Positions 1 to 7,500 of a stretch of DNA of 24,901 bases are shown here, piece by piece; the stretch's first letter is position 1; each line of letters opens with the position of its first letter. Under the pieces are notes generated by a model. That model was not told the origin of the DNA and ran no database searches. It saw nothing but the letters and a program-made list of their open reading frames with translations. Where the stretch lies: positions 1 to 24,901 of the IMG/VR virus record IMGVR_UViG_3300046369_001109. One strand, 5' to 3'. The DNA is from a virus. The position numbers were made by a program, and so were the translations under genes.

Positions 1-134
1 ACTTGTAGTTTTTTCTTATGATGATGACAAAAAGGACAATAGTGTGCCTGTTCATCATTTTTCATAGATGTACCAGGCCCTAAAATATCATTTAGTATGT
101 TTACAACTTCTTGTTTCTCGTGATGTGAGAGCAT
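1..134 (-). CDS. DNA primase, CHC2 zinc-finger N-terminus (partial, runs off left edge)
   Basis: Only the first 44 codons are inside the window. They begin at an ATG at 134 and stay open to the left edge. The visible peptide has a short helical lead and then HYCPFCHHHKKKL (residues 31-43). This is the first half of a CxxC...H zinc-ribbon as found at the start of DnaG/CHC2-type primases and their T4-like phage relatives. Such primases synthesise RNA primers for lagging-strand replication with the phage helicase. The second Cys pair and the TOPRIM catalytic domain would lie beyond the window, so the call rests on the zinc-finger half-site only. The gene has its own host-type promoter 19 nt upstream (151-184), which fits early expression. 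It could instead be another zinc-ribbon protein. Confidence 0.6.
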   Translation of the reverse strand, partial: MLSHHEKQEVVNILNDILGPGTSMKNDEQAHYCPFCHHHKKKLQ

Positions 135-150
135 AATTATACTTTTAACA

Positions 151-184
151 ATACAAATATACGAAATTATTCTGTAATTTCCAA
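151..184 (-). promoter_or_regulatory. Bacteroidota-type (host sigma) promoter, copy 1
   Basis: On the minus strand the sequence is TTGGAAAT, 10 bases, then TTTCGTATATTTGTAT. It contains TTG (-33-like) and TATATTTG (154-161), which matches the Bacteroidota -7 consensus TAnnTTTG, with the usual ~20-nt separation. It is 19 nt upstream of the primase ATG at 134. Its upstream half overlaps the last codons and stop of the GIY-YIG gene. A second copy with the same conserved blocks and the same 10-nt gap is at 23373-23406. Recognition by host RNA polymerase is inferred. Confidence 0.75.
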
Positions 185-640
185 GTCTTTTCTAAAAAAC
201 TTTCCTAATAAGTTATCATTTAATGATAATTCATCTGCAAGTACATTATTTGAAAACTGTTCTTGTAGTTCATAATAGGTTAAAGCCTTCTTAGATTTAC
301 AAAATCTAAGTATTTGTAGATTTAGAGTATCATTTATATCACTTCTTCTATCTTCTAATAAAGCAAATTCGTTTTCTTTAAACCATAATTGTACTGATGG
401 ATTGGATGAACGATAATCTTGCCACTTAGATTCCTTTACCACTTTTCGTTTTCTTTTGTAACCTTTTAGTGGTGGTAGTGTTCGATGTGAATATAAGGAT
501 TTCTTGCCAATATAGTATTGACCTGTTAATCCATTTGTAATTTTGTATATGAATCCGATAGTCCCCTCTGGCATATCAGATATTTCTGTAATTGATTTTC
601 CGTTATATGTCCAACCCATAGTTAAAAATCTTGAAATCAT
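167..640 (-). CDS. GIY-YIG-like nuclease (Seg-type, putative)
   Basis: A 157-residue protein with GFIYKITN (residues 29-36) followed by QYYIGKKSL (41-49). This is the two-strand GIY...YIG signature with Phe in place of the central Ile of the first element. R53 and the E124/E127 helix are candidate catalytic positions. The C-terminal part is Lys/Arg-rich (YKRKRKVVKESKW, 61-73), as expected for DNA binding. Proteins of this shape occur scattered in T4-like phages, often called Seg-like homing endonucleases, but no free-standing homing site is visible here. The ATG at 640 has a GAGAGG Shine-Dalgarno about 8 nt before it and overlaps the sulfotransferase end by 38 nt. An alternative ATG at 619 would also retain the whole domain. 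Family membership is fairly sure; a homing role is only a possibility. Confidence 0.65.
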   Translation of the reverse strand: MISRFLTMGWTYNGKSITEISDMPEGTIGFIYKITNGLTGQYYIGKKSLYSHRTLPPLKGYKRKRKVVKESKWQDYRSSNPSVQLWFKENEFALLEDRRSDINDTLNLQILRFCKSKKALTYYELQEQFSNNVLADELSLNDNLLGKFFRKDLEITE

Positions 641-1175
641 TTTTATACCTCTCTCTCACCCAATCTTTCATCCACTCTTCTCGATACATATGTTTGTAAA
701 AATCATGCTGTTTCAAGTTTGGATGTTTATCATAAATTGGATTCCTATTAAGATGTGGTATTTTTTTATCTATTTTTAATTTATTAAATATCGTAATAGA
801 ATCTTTTTCTATATTTTCATATTTTCCTATAAAACTAACATTCTTATTTTCAGTTACTCCAGCTGTTGTAAAATAGTATTGTGGTAATAACCATAAATCT
901 GAATCTAATTTTAAATTTAAAAATTTACTAAAATCGTTTATATATTCTCCCTTCCTAACTCCATGTTGAAATGCAGATTGTAATCGTGTAAATGGATTTC
1001 TTACAAATGTAAAAATGAAATAATTGGGTGAGTCTGGTAATGCCCGAATAGAATCATGCATAGTAATTCTTTCTGTACCTTCTATTTCTTGAAGTACAGA
1101 ACTAATTGATGTTCCACCAGTTTTAGGAATATGAATAAAAGCCCACTTCTGAGCGTGATTAATGAGTAAACTCAA
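603..1175 (-). CDS. Sulfotransferase (PAPS-dependent carbohydrate type)
   Basis: A 190-residue protein. HIPKTGGTS (15-23) is the 5'-phosphosulfate-binding loop of PAPS-dependent sulfotransferases. FTFVRNPFTRLQSAF (55-69) is the 3'-phosphate-binding element with Arg59, Asn60, Pro61 and Arg64. FIGKYENI (115-122) and the C-terminal YxxDFxxFNY (177-186) are further hallmarks of the carbohydrate sulfotransferase family. It probably transfers sulfate from PAPS to a sugar or other acceptor hydroxyl; the acceptor cannot be told from sequence. The start is a TTG at 1175, because no ATG is in frame before the PAPS loop and the protein already has full N-terminal length for the family. It lies 10 nt after the stop of the 60-residue gene, so it is likely read through from the virion module. 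Similar genes occur in many marine phages. Confidence 0.85.
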   Translation of the reverse strand: MSLLINHAQKWAFIHIPKTGGTSISSVLQEIEGTERITMHDSIRALPDSPNYFIFTFVRNPFTRLQSAFQHGVRKGEYINDFSKFLNLKLDSDLWLLPQYYFTTAGVTENKNVSFIGKYENIEKDSITIFNKLKIDKKIPHLNRNPIYDKHPNLKQHDFYKHMYREEWMKDWVRERYKNDFKIFNYGLDI

Positions 1176-1185
1176 AATTTTGTTT

Positions 1186-1368
1186 TTATCGTGAAACTGA
1201 ATCAGAGTACTTTTTCTGATTTAATTTTCCGCCTCTTGCGTTAGCAAGTGCCTTATCATCTTTGTGAAGTTTATTTCCTTCATCAGCTGATAATGGAGTT
1301 TTATCTTTTCCACCATCTGCTAATTTTGAAAATTCTGATTTGTTGTATAAATCTTGTATTGATGCCAT
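1186..1368 (-). CDS. 60-residue hydrophilic protein, unknown
   Basis: The ATG at 1368 is preceded by a strong AAAGGAG at the correct spacing, so it is preferred to the upstream in-frame ATG at 1422, which would add a hydrophobic leader and would overlap the preceding gene's end. The product is 60 residues, begins MASIQDLYNKSEF, is rich in Lys, Asp and Ser, and has no membrane segment. I do not recognise a family. A late-type ATATTTATAT box lies 21 nt upstream (1390-1399), so it is probably expressed with the virion genes and may be a minor virion or assembly component. The start choice is well supported; the function is unknown. Confidence 0.7.
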   Translation of the reverse strand: MASIQDLYNKSEFSKLADGGKDKTPLSADEGNKLHKDDKALANARGGKLNQKKYSDSVSR

Positions 1369-1389
1369 AATTAGTATCTCCTTTGTATA

Positions 1390-1399
1390 ATATAAATAT
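1390..1399 (-). promoter_or_regulatory. Putative late promoter box, copy 1
   Basis: Minus-strand ATATTTATAT, preceded by CT to give TATATTTA, 21 nt upstream of the ATG at 1368 in the 34-nt gap between two genes. The identical 10-mer precedes four other transcription-unit heads here at similar distances. A TTG lies about 19 nt further upstream, which the other copies lack at a consistent place. Function as a late (-10-like) element is inferred. Confidence 0.65.
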
Positions 1400-1402
1400 A
1401 GA

Positions 1403-2539
1403 TTAAGTATCGAAACGAACAATAAAGTTCAAATCATAATCTGGTAAATTCTTTATTGGTGTTGGTAATTTAGCAACTGCTATCATATCACCATCCTTAT
1501 CATATAAACCAATAGTTGTTATATATGTTGATAAATATGAACCTGTTGGGTCTACTGAAGCTGATGAGAAATAATCATCCCAAGAACCACTTACAGTTTG
1601 GTCAACACTACCACTAAAAAATTCTCTTCGTTTTATATCTAAAACTTCTTTAATTTTTTTAGTTCCAGCTGGGAATGAGTTAAATACAGGTGTTGTTTCA
1701 AAGTCATATGAACCACTTAATGTTACTTGAACAGCTGTAGGATTTTGTGAATAGTTAAATTCTCCAGCCTTTACATTAATTAAAACTTCTGTTTCATATA
1801 TTGTTTTTGTACTTCTAAAATCTAAAACATAATTAGAAAATTGAGGAACATTACTAAATACCAACAACCCATCATCATAAAATACATTTCCATATTTTTG
1901 TTCATCTATTGATAAACCATCAAAATCTAAAGGTTGTGATGTTTTTATAATTCCTTGTTGAAAATCAATTCTAACTATTTCTACAACATCAGTATCAGAA
2001 CCAAATGTTAAAGTTGATAATCCAGTATTTAAATCTAAATCAGTTATAGTACCATTAAAAACCTCCCCATCAAAATCACTAATTATAATTTCTCCTGTAT
2101 GGAAGTCGATTGATATTAAGGTATATAATGGAGTATCGGAAACTATGTTACCATGACCATCATCTGCATAAACAGATTCATTATCATTATCTTGTAAGAT
2201 AATTGATTCTTTTTTTAGTTGTTCACCATATAAATTTTGAGGTAGTGCAAGAACATAAACACTATTACCAATATTTCTATCAACTGATAATCTTTGTAAA
2301 TCTTCTATATCACCAAATAGTTCAATAAGAGATACACCTTGATTGTAATACTTGGATTTGATTGAACGATATAAAGAGTGAGTAATTATACCACTTTGTG
2401 AAGTGAAAGTATCGGAATCAAAGAAACCAGTCTCTACTGAGGCAGAAACTATCTCATATTGAGATTGATTAACCTGCCATTTTTTATATACTTCAAAGGC
2501 ACGTCTGTTAACACTTGATTTTTGTATTGTTTTTAACAT
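1403..2539 (-). CDS. Virion structural protein (paralogue A)
   Basis: A 378-residue beta-rich protein. The N-terminal ~110 residues are mixed, with VSLIELFGDIEDLQRLSV near 69-86. A GHGN turn follows, then Thr/Ser-rich beta segments, then GEFNYSQNPT (about 264-273), and a 40-residue C-terminal module (339-378) beginning YITTIGLYDKDGDMIAVAK. The same module, also exactly 40 residues, ends the neighbouring 409-residue protein, so the two are paralogous at least in their C-terminal part. Proteins of this kind sit in the structural cluster of marine T4-like phages, and their exact virion position (tail tip, baseplate periphery or fibre attachment) cannot be read from sequence. AGAGGAG precedes the ATG. 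The gene has its own late-type box (2557-2566) directly after the upstream terminator. Confidence 0.7.
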   Translation of the reverse strand: MLKTIQKSSVNRRAFEVYKKWQVNQSQYEIVSASVETGFFDSDTFTSQSGIITHSLYRSIKSKYYNQGVSLIELFGDIEDLQRLSVDRNIGNSVYVLALPQNLYGEQLKKESIILQDNDNESVYADDGHGNIVSDTPLYTLISIDFHTGEIIISDFDGEVFNGTITDLDLNTGLSTLTFGSDTDVVEIVRIDFQQGIIKTSQPLDFDGLSIDEQKYGNVFYDDGLLVFSNVPQFSNYVLDFRSTKTIYETEVLINVKAGEFNYSQNPTAVQVTLSGSYDFETTPVFNSFPAGTKKIKEVLDIKRREFFSGSVDQTVSGSWDDYFSSASVDPTGSYLSTYITTIGLYDKDGDMIAVAKLPTPIKNLPDYDLNFIVRFDT

Positions 2540-2556
2540 ACTGATATTACTCCTCT

Positions 2557-2566
2557 ATATAAATAT
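2557..2566 (-). promoter_or_regulatory. Putative late promoter box, copy 2
   Basis: Minus-strand ATATTTATAT, 17 nt before the ATG at 2539 and immediately beyond the T-tract of the 2571-2599 terminator, so transcription stops and restarts in about 40 nt. The AGAGGAG ribosome-binding site begins within 2 nt of its downstream edge. The resulting 5' leader would be very short if this is a -10 element. Confidence 0.7.
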
Positions 2567-2570
2567 GTAG

Positions 2571-2599
2571 AAATAAAAAACCCCACTCGAAGTGGGGTT
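2571..2599 (-). terminator. Rho-independent terminator after paralogue B
   Basis: Read on the minus strand: AACCCCACT, TCG, AGTGGGGTT, followed by TTTTTTATTT. The stem is 9 bp with a tight UUCG-type tip and a U-tract with one A interruption. It starts 20 nt after the stop of the 409-residue gene. Its 3' architecture (TTCG, G-rich arm, TTTTTTATT) is the same as in the other terminator of this window. Confidence 0.9.
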
Positions 2600-2619
2600 A
2601 TTTTAAAAATTAAGATATT

Positions 2620-3849
2620 TTAGAAATCAAGTTTAACTTTGATTAAGATTTCTTTATCGAATGATTTAGGGATTGGTTGTGATGTTTTAGCCACTGCAAT
2701 CATTTCATTTGAATCATTATATAAACCAACAGTTGTAATAAATGTTTTAGGGTCTTTCTCAAATGTTGATTCTGAGAATGAACCATCTGAACCTGTTACG
2801 AATGTTGGGTTATTAGAGAAGTTAAATTCTCTATTTGTTGCTCTTATGAAGTAGTGTGAAGTAGAAACATTTTCTGTTCTTCTTGCCTCAAAATCTCCAC
2901 CACCATTTATAGCCTCATGTAATAAGAATTGATTTTTACCTTCATAAGCATTTCCACTATAAAGAGATGCATTTTGAACAGAACCACTATCAATTGATTT
3001 TCCAATTATACTATGAACTGCTACAGGGTTAAGAATTACTAAACCTTGGTCAGGATAAAATAATCCAATACCTTCACCATTTGATGCGGTAAGTGAATTA
3101 ACAGTAGCCTCTGATTCTGAACCTAAGTTCAATGAACCACTACCTACATTAAATATTCTACCAGCCTTACCAACTCTATCTGAGAATTTCTTTCCACTAT
3201 CATCAATAAATGTTGAAATACCATTTGAACCACTTAATTTCAATGACCAGTTTCCTGCATCCATTTTCTCTTTGTATCTGGCACGTGATACATTGATTAC
3301 ATAGATGTCATCTGAATCATGAGTTCCTGCAGCCGATGATGAAACAAATGTAAATTGGTTATCATCTTGGTCTAAAAGAATTGAACGATATTGTGCATAT
3401 GTTGCTTTTGATGCGAGTGTAGATGAATCAGAAACACTTAGTGATACTGAACCACTATTTAATCTGTGTCCATATGATACTGCATATTGTACAGCAGCTG
3501 ATGTATCAGATGCTGGATTTTTATCATATACATTTAAGTAATAGTTTGAACTCGCTGCAACTGCCTGAGTTGATGAAGTAAAGAAAGATGTTAAACTTCC
3601 AGTATCACCACTCCAAAGACCTGTTGTAACAACTTCAACTTTACCACTAATTTGGTCAAACTCTGTAAATCGTTTGTAAACCCCCGTAGTAACATTACCA
3701 CCCTGTCCTGCTAACTTATCACCACCAACAAGATATTGGTTAATGATTGATGCAAGTTGTTCGGAAGTAAGTTGTCCTTGTTGAGCAGATAAATAATTCG
3801 CCAACTCTTGGGTTAAGTTTGCTCCTGCCTGTCCTGAAATTTGTGCCAT
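2620..3849 (-). CDS. Virion structural protein (paralogue B)
   Basis: A 409-residue Ser/Gly/Thr-rich structural protein. It opens with MAQISGQAGANLTQELANYL, a Gln/Ala-rich helical region (1-45). A long beta-rich body follows, containing VSRARYKEKMDAGNWSLKLS (about 192-211). It then has REFNFSNNPT (~338-347) and the 40-residue C-terminal module FITTVGLYNDSNEMIAVAK... (370-409), shared with the 378-residue neighbour. The pattern of fixed ends and divergent middle suggests a common attachment role in the virion, with duplication and divergence. CGGAG precedes the ATG; the gap to the upstream gene is only 18 nt and has no late box, so it is cotranscribed with the 208-residue gene. The unit ends in the strong terminator at 2571-2599. 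Confidence 0.72.
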   Translation of the reverse strand: MAQISGQAGANLTQELANYLSAQQGQLTSEQLASIINQYLVGGDKLAGQGGNVTTGVYKRFTEFDQISGKVEVVTTGLWSGDTGSLTSFFTSSTQAVAASSNYYLNVYDKNPASDTSAAVQYAVSYGHRLNSGSVSLSVSDSSTLASKATYAQYRSILLDQDDNQFTFVSSSAAGTHDSDDIYVINVSRARYKEKMDAGNWSLKLSGSNGISTFIDDSGKKFSDRVGKAGRIFNVGSGSLNLGSESEATVNSLTASNGEGIGLFYPDQGLVILNPVAVHSIIGKSIDSGSVQNASLYSGNAYEGKNQFLLHEAINGGGDFEARRTENVSTSHYFIRATNREFNFSNNPTFVTGSDGSFSESTFEKDPKTFITTVGLYNDSNEMIAVAKTSQPIPKSFDKEILIKVKLDF

Positions 3850-3867
3850 TTTTATATTTCTCCGTTA

Positions 3868-4494
3868 TTAACTTGGTTGTACATATGTTACTGTAACTGG
3901 TATAGATTGTGAACCACCAGTTTCATTACCATAAACCGTAATAGTTGTTTTAATTGTTTCCGTAATATTTGGATTTGGAATAAATGTAAATTCTAATCCT
4001 GTTTCTATTGCCGCAGTTGCAGTTAATTCATCACCTAAGAATGTTGGGGTTGAACCACCTTCTGCTAAACCACTACCAACAATAGAACCTGCATTCTTAT
4101 TAGAAAGAATTACAGTATATCCACTTTGTGTATTACCACTTGGGGAAGTTGTTGGTGAAAGATTTACCTGTCCACCACTTTGAGTTGTAGAAATCGAAGG
4201 GACTCCAAACTCAACTTTAGGAATCTTAGTTGTTCCTTTTGGTAAAGTTACCAATTTGTATCTTAGTACTTGAGTTTCATCTGGTGAAGCTTCAGTAATA
4301 GGTATTGCCTTAATAGAAGCATCATAATAAGCACTTCCTTTTGGATGTGCTGGTTCGTAAAGGGTATAATCAATTTCATCATCACCCAAAGCGAACTTCG
4401 TGATGTTTAAACCTTGTCCAGCTGCTAATTTCTCTCTACCCTTCTTAGTAAGAATCGCATCTACTGTGATTTCGGTGTTATCTAAATAAGCCAT
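3868..4494 (-). CDS. Tail/virion structural protein with conserved 'TVDAILTKKGREKL' start
   Basis: 208 residues. The N-terminus (MAYLDNTEITVDAILTKKGR..., then ITKFALGDDEIDYTLYEP at 31-48) is a pattern I associate with structural proteins of T4-like marine phages: a small globular head domain in which a newly made chain 'KKGREKLAAG' helix precedes an acidic FALGDDEIDY strand. The remaining ~140 residues are Thr/Ser/Gly-rich beta sequence ending in an Ig-like ITVYGNETGGSQSIPVTVTYV segment. No enzyme motif is visible. It is preceded by a late-type box (4525-4534) and an AAGGA ribosome site, and followed after 18 nt by paralogue B. The precise virion role is unknown. Confidence 0.68.
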   Translation of the reverse strand: MAYLDNTEITVDAILTKKGREKLAAGQGLNITKFALGDDEIDYTLYEPAHPKGSAYYDASIKAIPITEASPDETQVLRYKLVTLPKGTTKIPKVEFGVPSISTTQSGGQVNLSPTTSPSGNTQSGYTVILSNKNAGSIVGSGLAEGGSTPTFLGDELTATAAIETGLEFTFIPNPNITETIKTTITVYGNETGGSQSIPVTVTYVQPS

Positions 4495-4524
4495 AATTTA
4501 AATTCCTTGTTAATGTTATTCAAT

Positions 4525-4534
4525 ATATAAATAT
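4525..4534 (-). promoter_or_regulatory. Putative late promoter box, copy 3
   Basis: Minus-strand TTATATTTATAT containing the conserved ATATTTATAT, in the 59-nt gap between the 1786-residue gene and the 208-residue gene, 30 nt before the ATG at 4494. No hairpin terminator is seen in this gap, so the downstream genes could be served both by read-through and by this promoter. Confidence 0.65.
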
Positions 4535-4553
4535 AACTATTTTATAAAATCGT

Positions 4554-7500
4554 TTAATCTACTTCTAAAATTGGTTCTCCACTTCCTCTACCACTATCAG
4601 AAACTTTCAATGTATTCGGATTTGTAGTAAATGTTTGAACAGGTGAACTACCATCTAAAGTAGTTGCACTTGTTTGTTTTGAACCATTAAAGAATGAATT
4701 TTCCAATCCACTTGTTAAATCTCCTACATTTCTATAATGAGATGGGAAATATCCATCAAGAGGCGTAGCCTCTACAATATCTCCAACAACAGATGAACTT
4801 GTTTCATTTCCATCTGAACCTGTGAATGGTAAAATATTTACTTTATATCTATATTTTGTTTGTGTTACTAATTCAACACCTCTTGATGAATCATTTGAAT
4901 CTATATTTTGTGGTACATCTTCTGTGTATGATTGTTTCAAGAGATATATTTTTACTCTTTCTTTTTTTGTATTTCCAGATTTATCAATAAATGTTCTTTG
5001 TGCACTACCATTTTCTCCATATAATCCAAATCCTAATCTTGATATAGAATCATCTTCCATTCCTATTGATTCAAGTTTACTTGATTCAAATTGTTTAACT
5101 CTACTACTACCAAGTTCTTTAGTATTAATAGTGAAATCAATTCCACCCATTGTTGAACCAGAGTTTACAGTCATCTCACCTAATAAAGATACATCGGATT
5201 CTGCATCAATTGATGATTCATAATTTTTTATTTCACTATCTAAGTTAATATCAGATTCTGCAGTAATTAATGATTCATATTGAATATTATCAGATTCTAA
5301 TGATACAACATTTTCAACATCCAAACTCATTGTATATTGTGGATTGGTTGAATTTAATGATATATCTTCTTCAACATCAATTATACTTTCATATTGTTTA
5401 TTTTCACCTTGTGGTCTATTCCATTTAGTTTTATTTCTTTCAAGTATATGTGGTTCAATTAATAATCCACTTGATACTTTTGCTCTTGCAGGTACAAGTG
5501 ATTCTAATGTTTCGAATAATGATTTATCAATATATCTTACAAGTTGAATATACTCATATAGATTTAAATTGAATCTATCAAAGTAGTAATTTCTTAATTG
5601 TCTTAATTCTGAGTATTCATCCGAGTATTCATCTTGTGGATTACCAATGTAGTTATCTATACTGAACTCACCAAGAGATTTTATAATATCCATATTAATC
5701 TCTTTTATTGGTGAAAAGAATAATCCTAATCTATCTGAATCAATCGGTGATTGGTCATATGATTTTCTTGTTGCTCTTTGTCTATATGATAGATTTGATA
5801 TTTTTGTTTGAGTTTCAAATCTTAACTTATTACCAACATTAAATCCACTTGATGGAACATCAGCGGTTACTGTTCTATCATATGGTGTATAATGATATGG
5901 ATATGAACTAATGTTATCGAAGTTAGAAGCAGTTACATATGATTCATTATATGAACGATTTATAGAAACATTCTTAATGAATGGGTCACCTCCACTTGCA
6001 ACGTCAGTTCTGTTTTTAGGATATTCAAAATCTAATCTGAATATCAAATCTTCTGTTGATGAAGAAACATGATTACCATCTATTGCATCTGGTAACAAAG
6101 TATGGTTTTCTATTTTAGATTGTGATAATGCAGTTGTCCATAATCTAAACTCATCTACTGAACTTAATATATTACTACCACCAATAGAAATATAAGAACC
6201 ACTTGTCCAACCTTTTTCTGATGTTGTTAGTGATGCAGATACTTCATTTCTTATTCTTTCTTGGAATCCTTCTTTTACAAATACATCAAATACATCTGAA
6301 CTACCTGTTGTTCTATTAACAACTATTTGTGTGTATTCATCATTGTAAATAGGCATTGGGTCTGTTGAAGATGATTGTGAACCAACTACTAACTCCACTC
6401 TAGCATGAGAACCAGTATCAGTTAATAAATTTAAACTCCAATTACTACCACTTATTATTTGTTGGTCTTGTTTATGTTCGGTGTTTAATCGTATCTCTAC
6501 TGAATTTGGATGTTCCGAAGTTCCACTATATTGTTTCCATGGGATATCTATACTTTGACTACCACTTATGTTTATAGATGCCGTTCTATCTTCAAATGTA
6601 AATTTAGTTGTACCTGAACTTGTTGGGTCTTTAGGTCCTCCAAATTCCATTACAGTTAATAATGAAGCAGGAACTCCATAACAAGACATAGCAGCATGTA
6701 GTGCTCGTTTAGTACCTTTGTTTTTATACAGATATGGTAAGTTATTTAGTATTCTTCTCCAAACTTCACTCTGTCTATCTTTACCACTCATCTCAGATAC
6801 AATACTACCATCGGAGTGTTTACCAAATGCATATTCCCAAAGTAGTTGTGATTGAACACCCATATCAGCATCCCATCCAAGAGATTCTAACATATGGTAA
6901 ACTAAATCATTTGTTATACCATCTTGATACTTGTGTTCTAATTTTTTAGATTGAGAGAATCCTTTAATATGTGTCCAAATAATATCATAGTGTTGACCAA
7001 TCATATCAAAGAATAAAACAAACTCTTGTCCTTTGTCATCGTTTTGAATATGATGTGGTAAGTTGTATGTGAATCGAGAAGTATTATTATCATCAAATAT
7101 TCTCGCAGATTCAACAGCACCATTGTACCAAGATACTGCAGAAGAACTTAATGCATTTATTATACTACCAGTATTATCTGTTTTAGGATAAGTTAGAGTA
7201 TCAGCTGATGAGGATGTAAATAAGAATTGTTCAAATGAATCAAATCCTTTCTTTAAATCGTTTACTTTTTCTTGTTGTAGTTTTGCTTCATTTCTAACCG
7301 ATACAGAACCAGTCCATTCAGAACCACTTGTTAATAAATCATATCTTGATTCATATTGATTTATTAATTTTATTTTATAATAAAAGTTGTGTACTCTTTC
7401 TTCAGCTGAAGAATACTTAACAAAATCTTTCCAATTGTAATCATATGTAGTATCAACTAAAATACTACCACTAACTATTTTTGTTGTATCAACATAATTA

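Noticed and set aside
543-779. 78-codon plus-strand frame
   Set aside because: Opposite the nuclease/sulfotransferase junction, with no start signals; the minus-strand genes have clear motifs.
1186-1422. Longer version of the 60-residue protein, starting at 1422
   Set aside because: It would place a hydrophobic leader over the late box and ribosome site and overlap the previous gene; the ATG at 1368 has an excellent Shine-Dalgarno.
4822-5223. 133-codon plus-strand open frame
   Set aside because: It lies wholly opposite the giant tail gene, has no ribosome-binding site or promoter, and its composition is the complement of Ser/Asp-rich coding sequence; it is a shadow of that gene.
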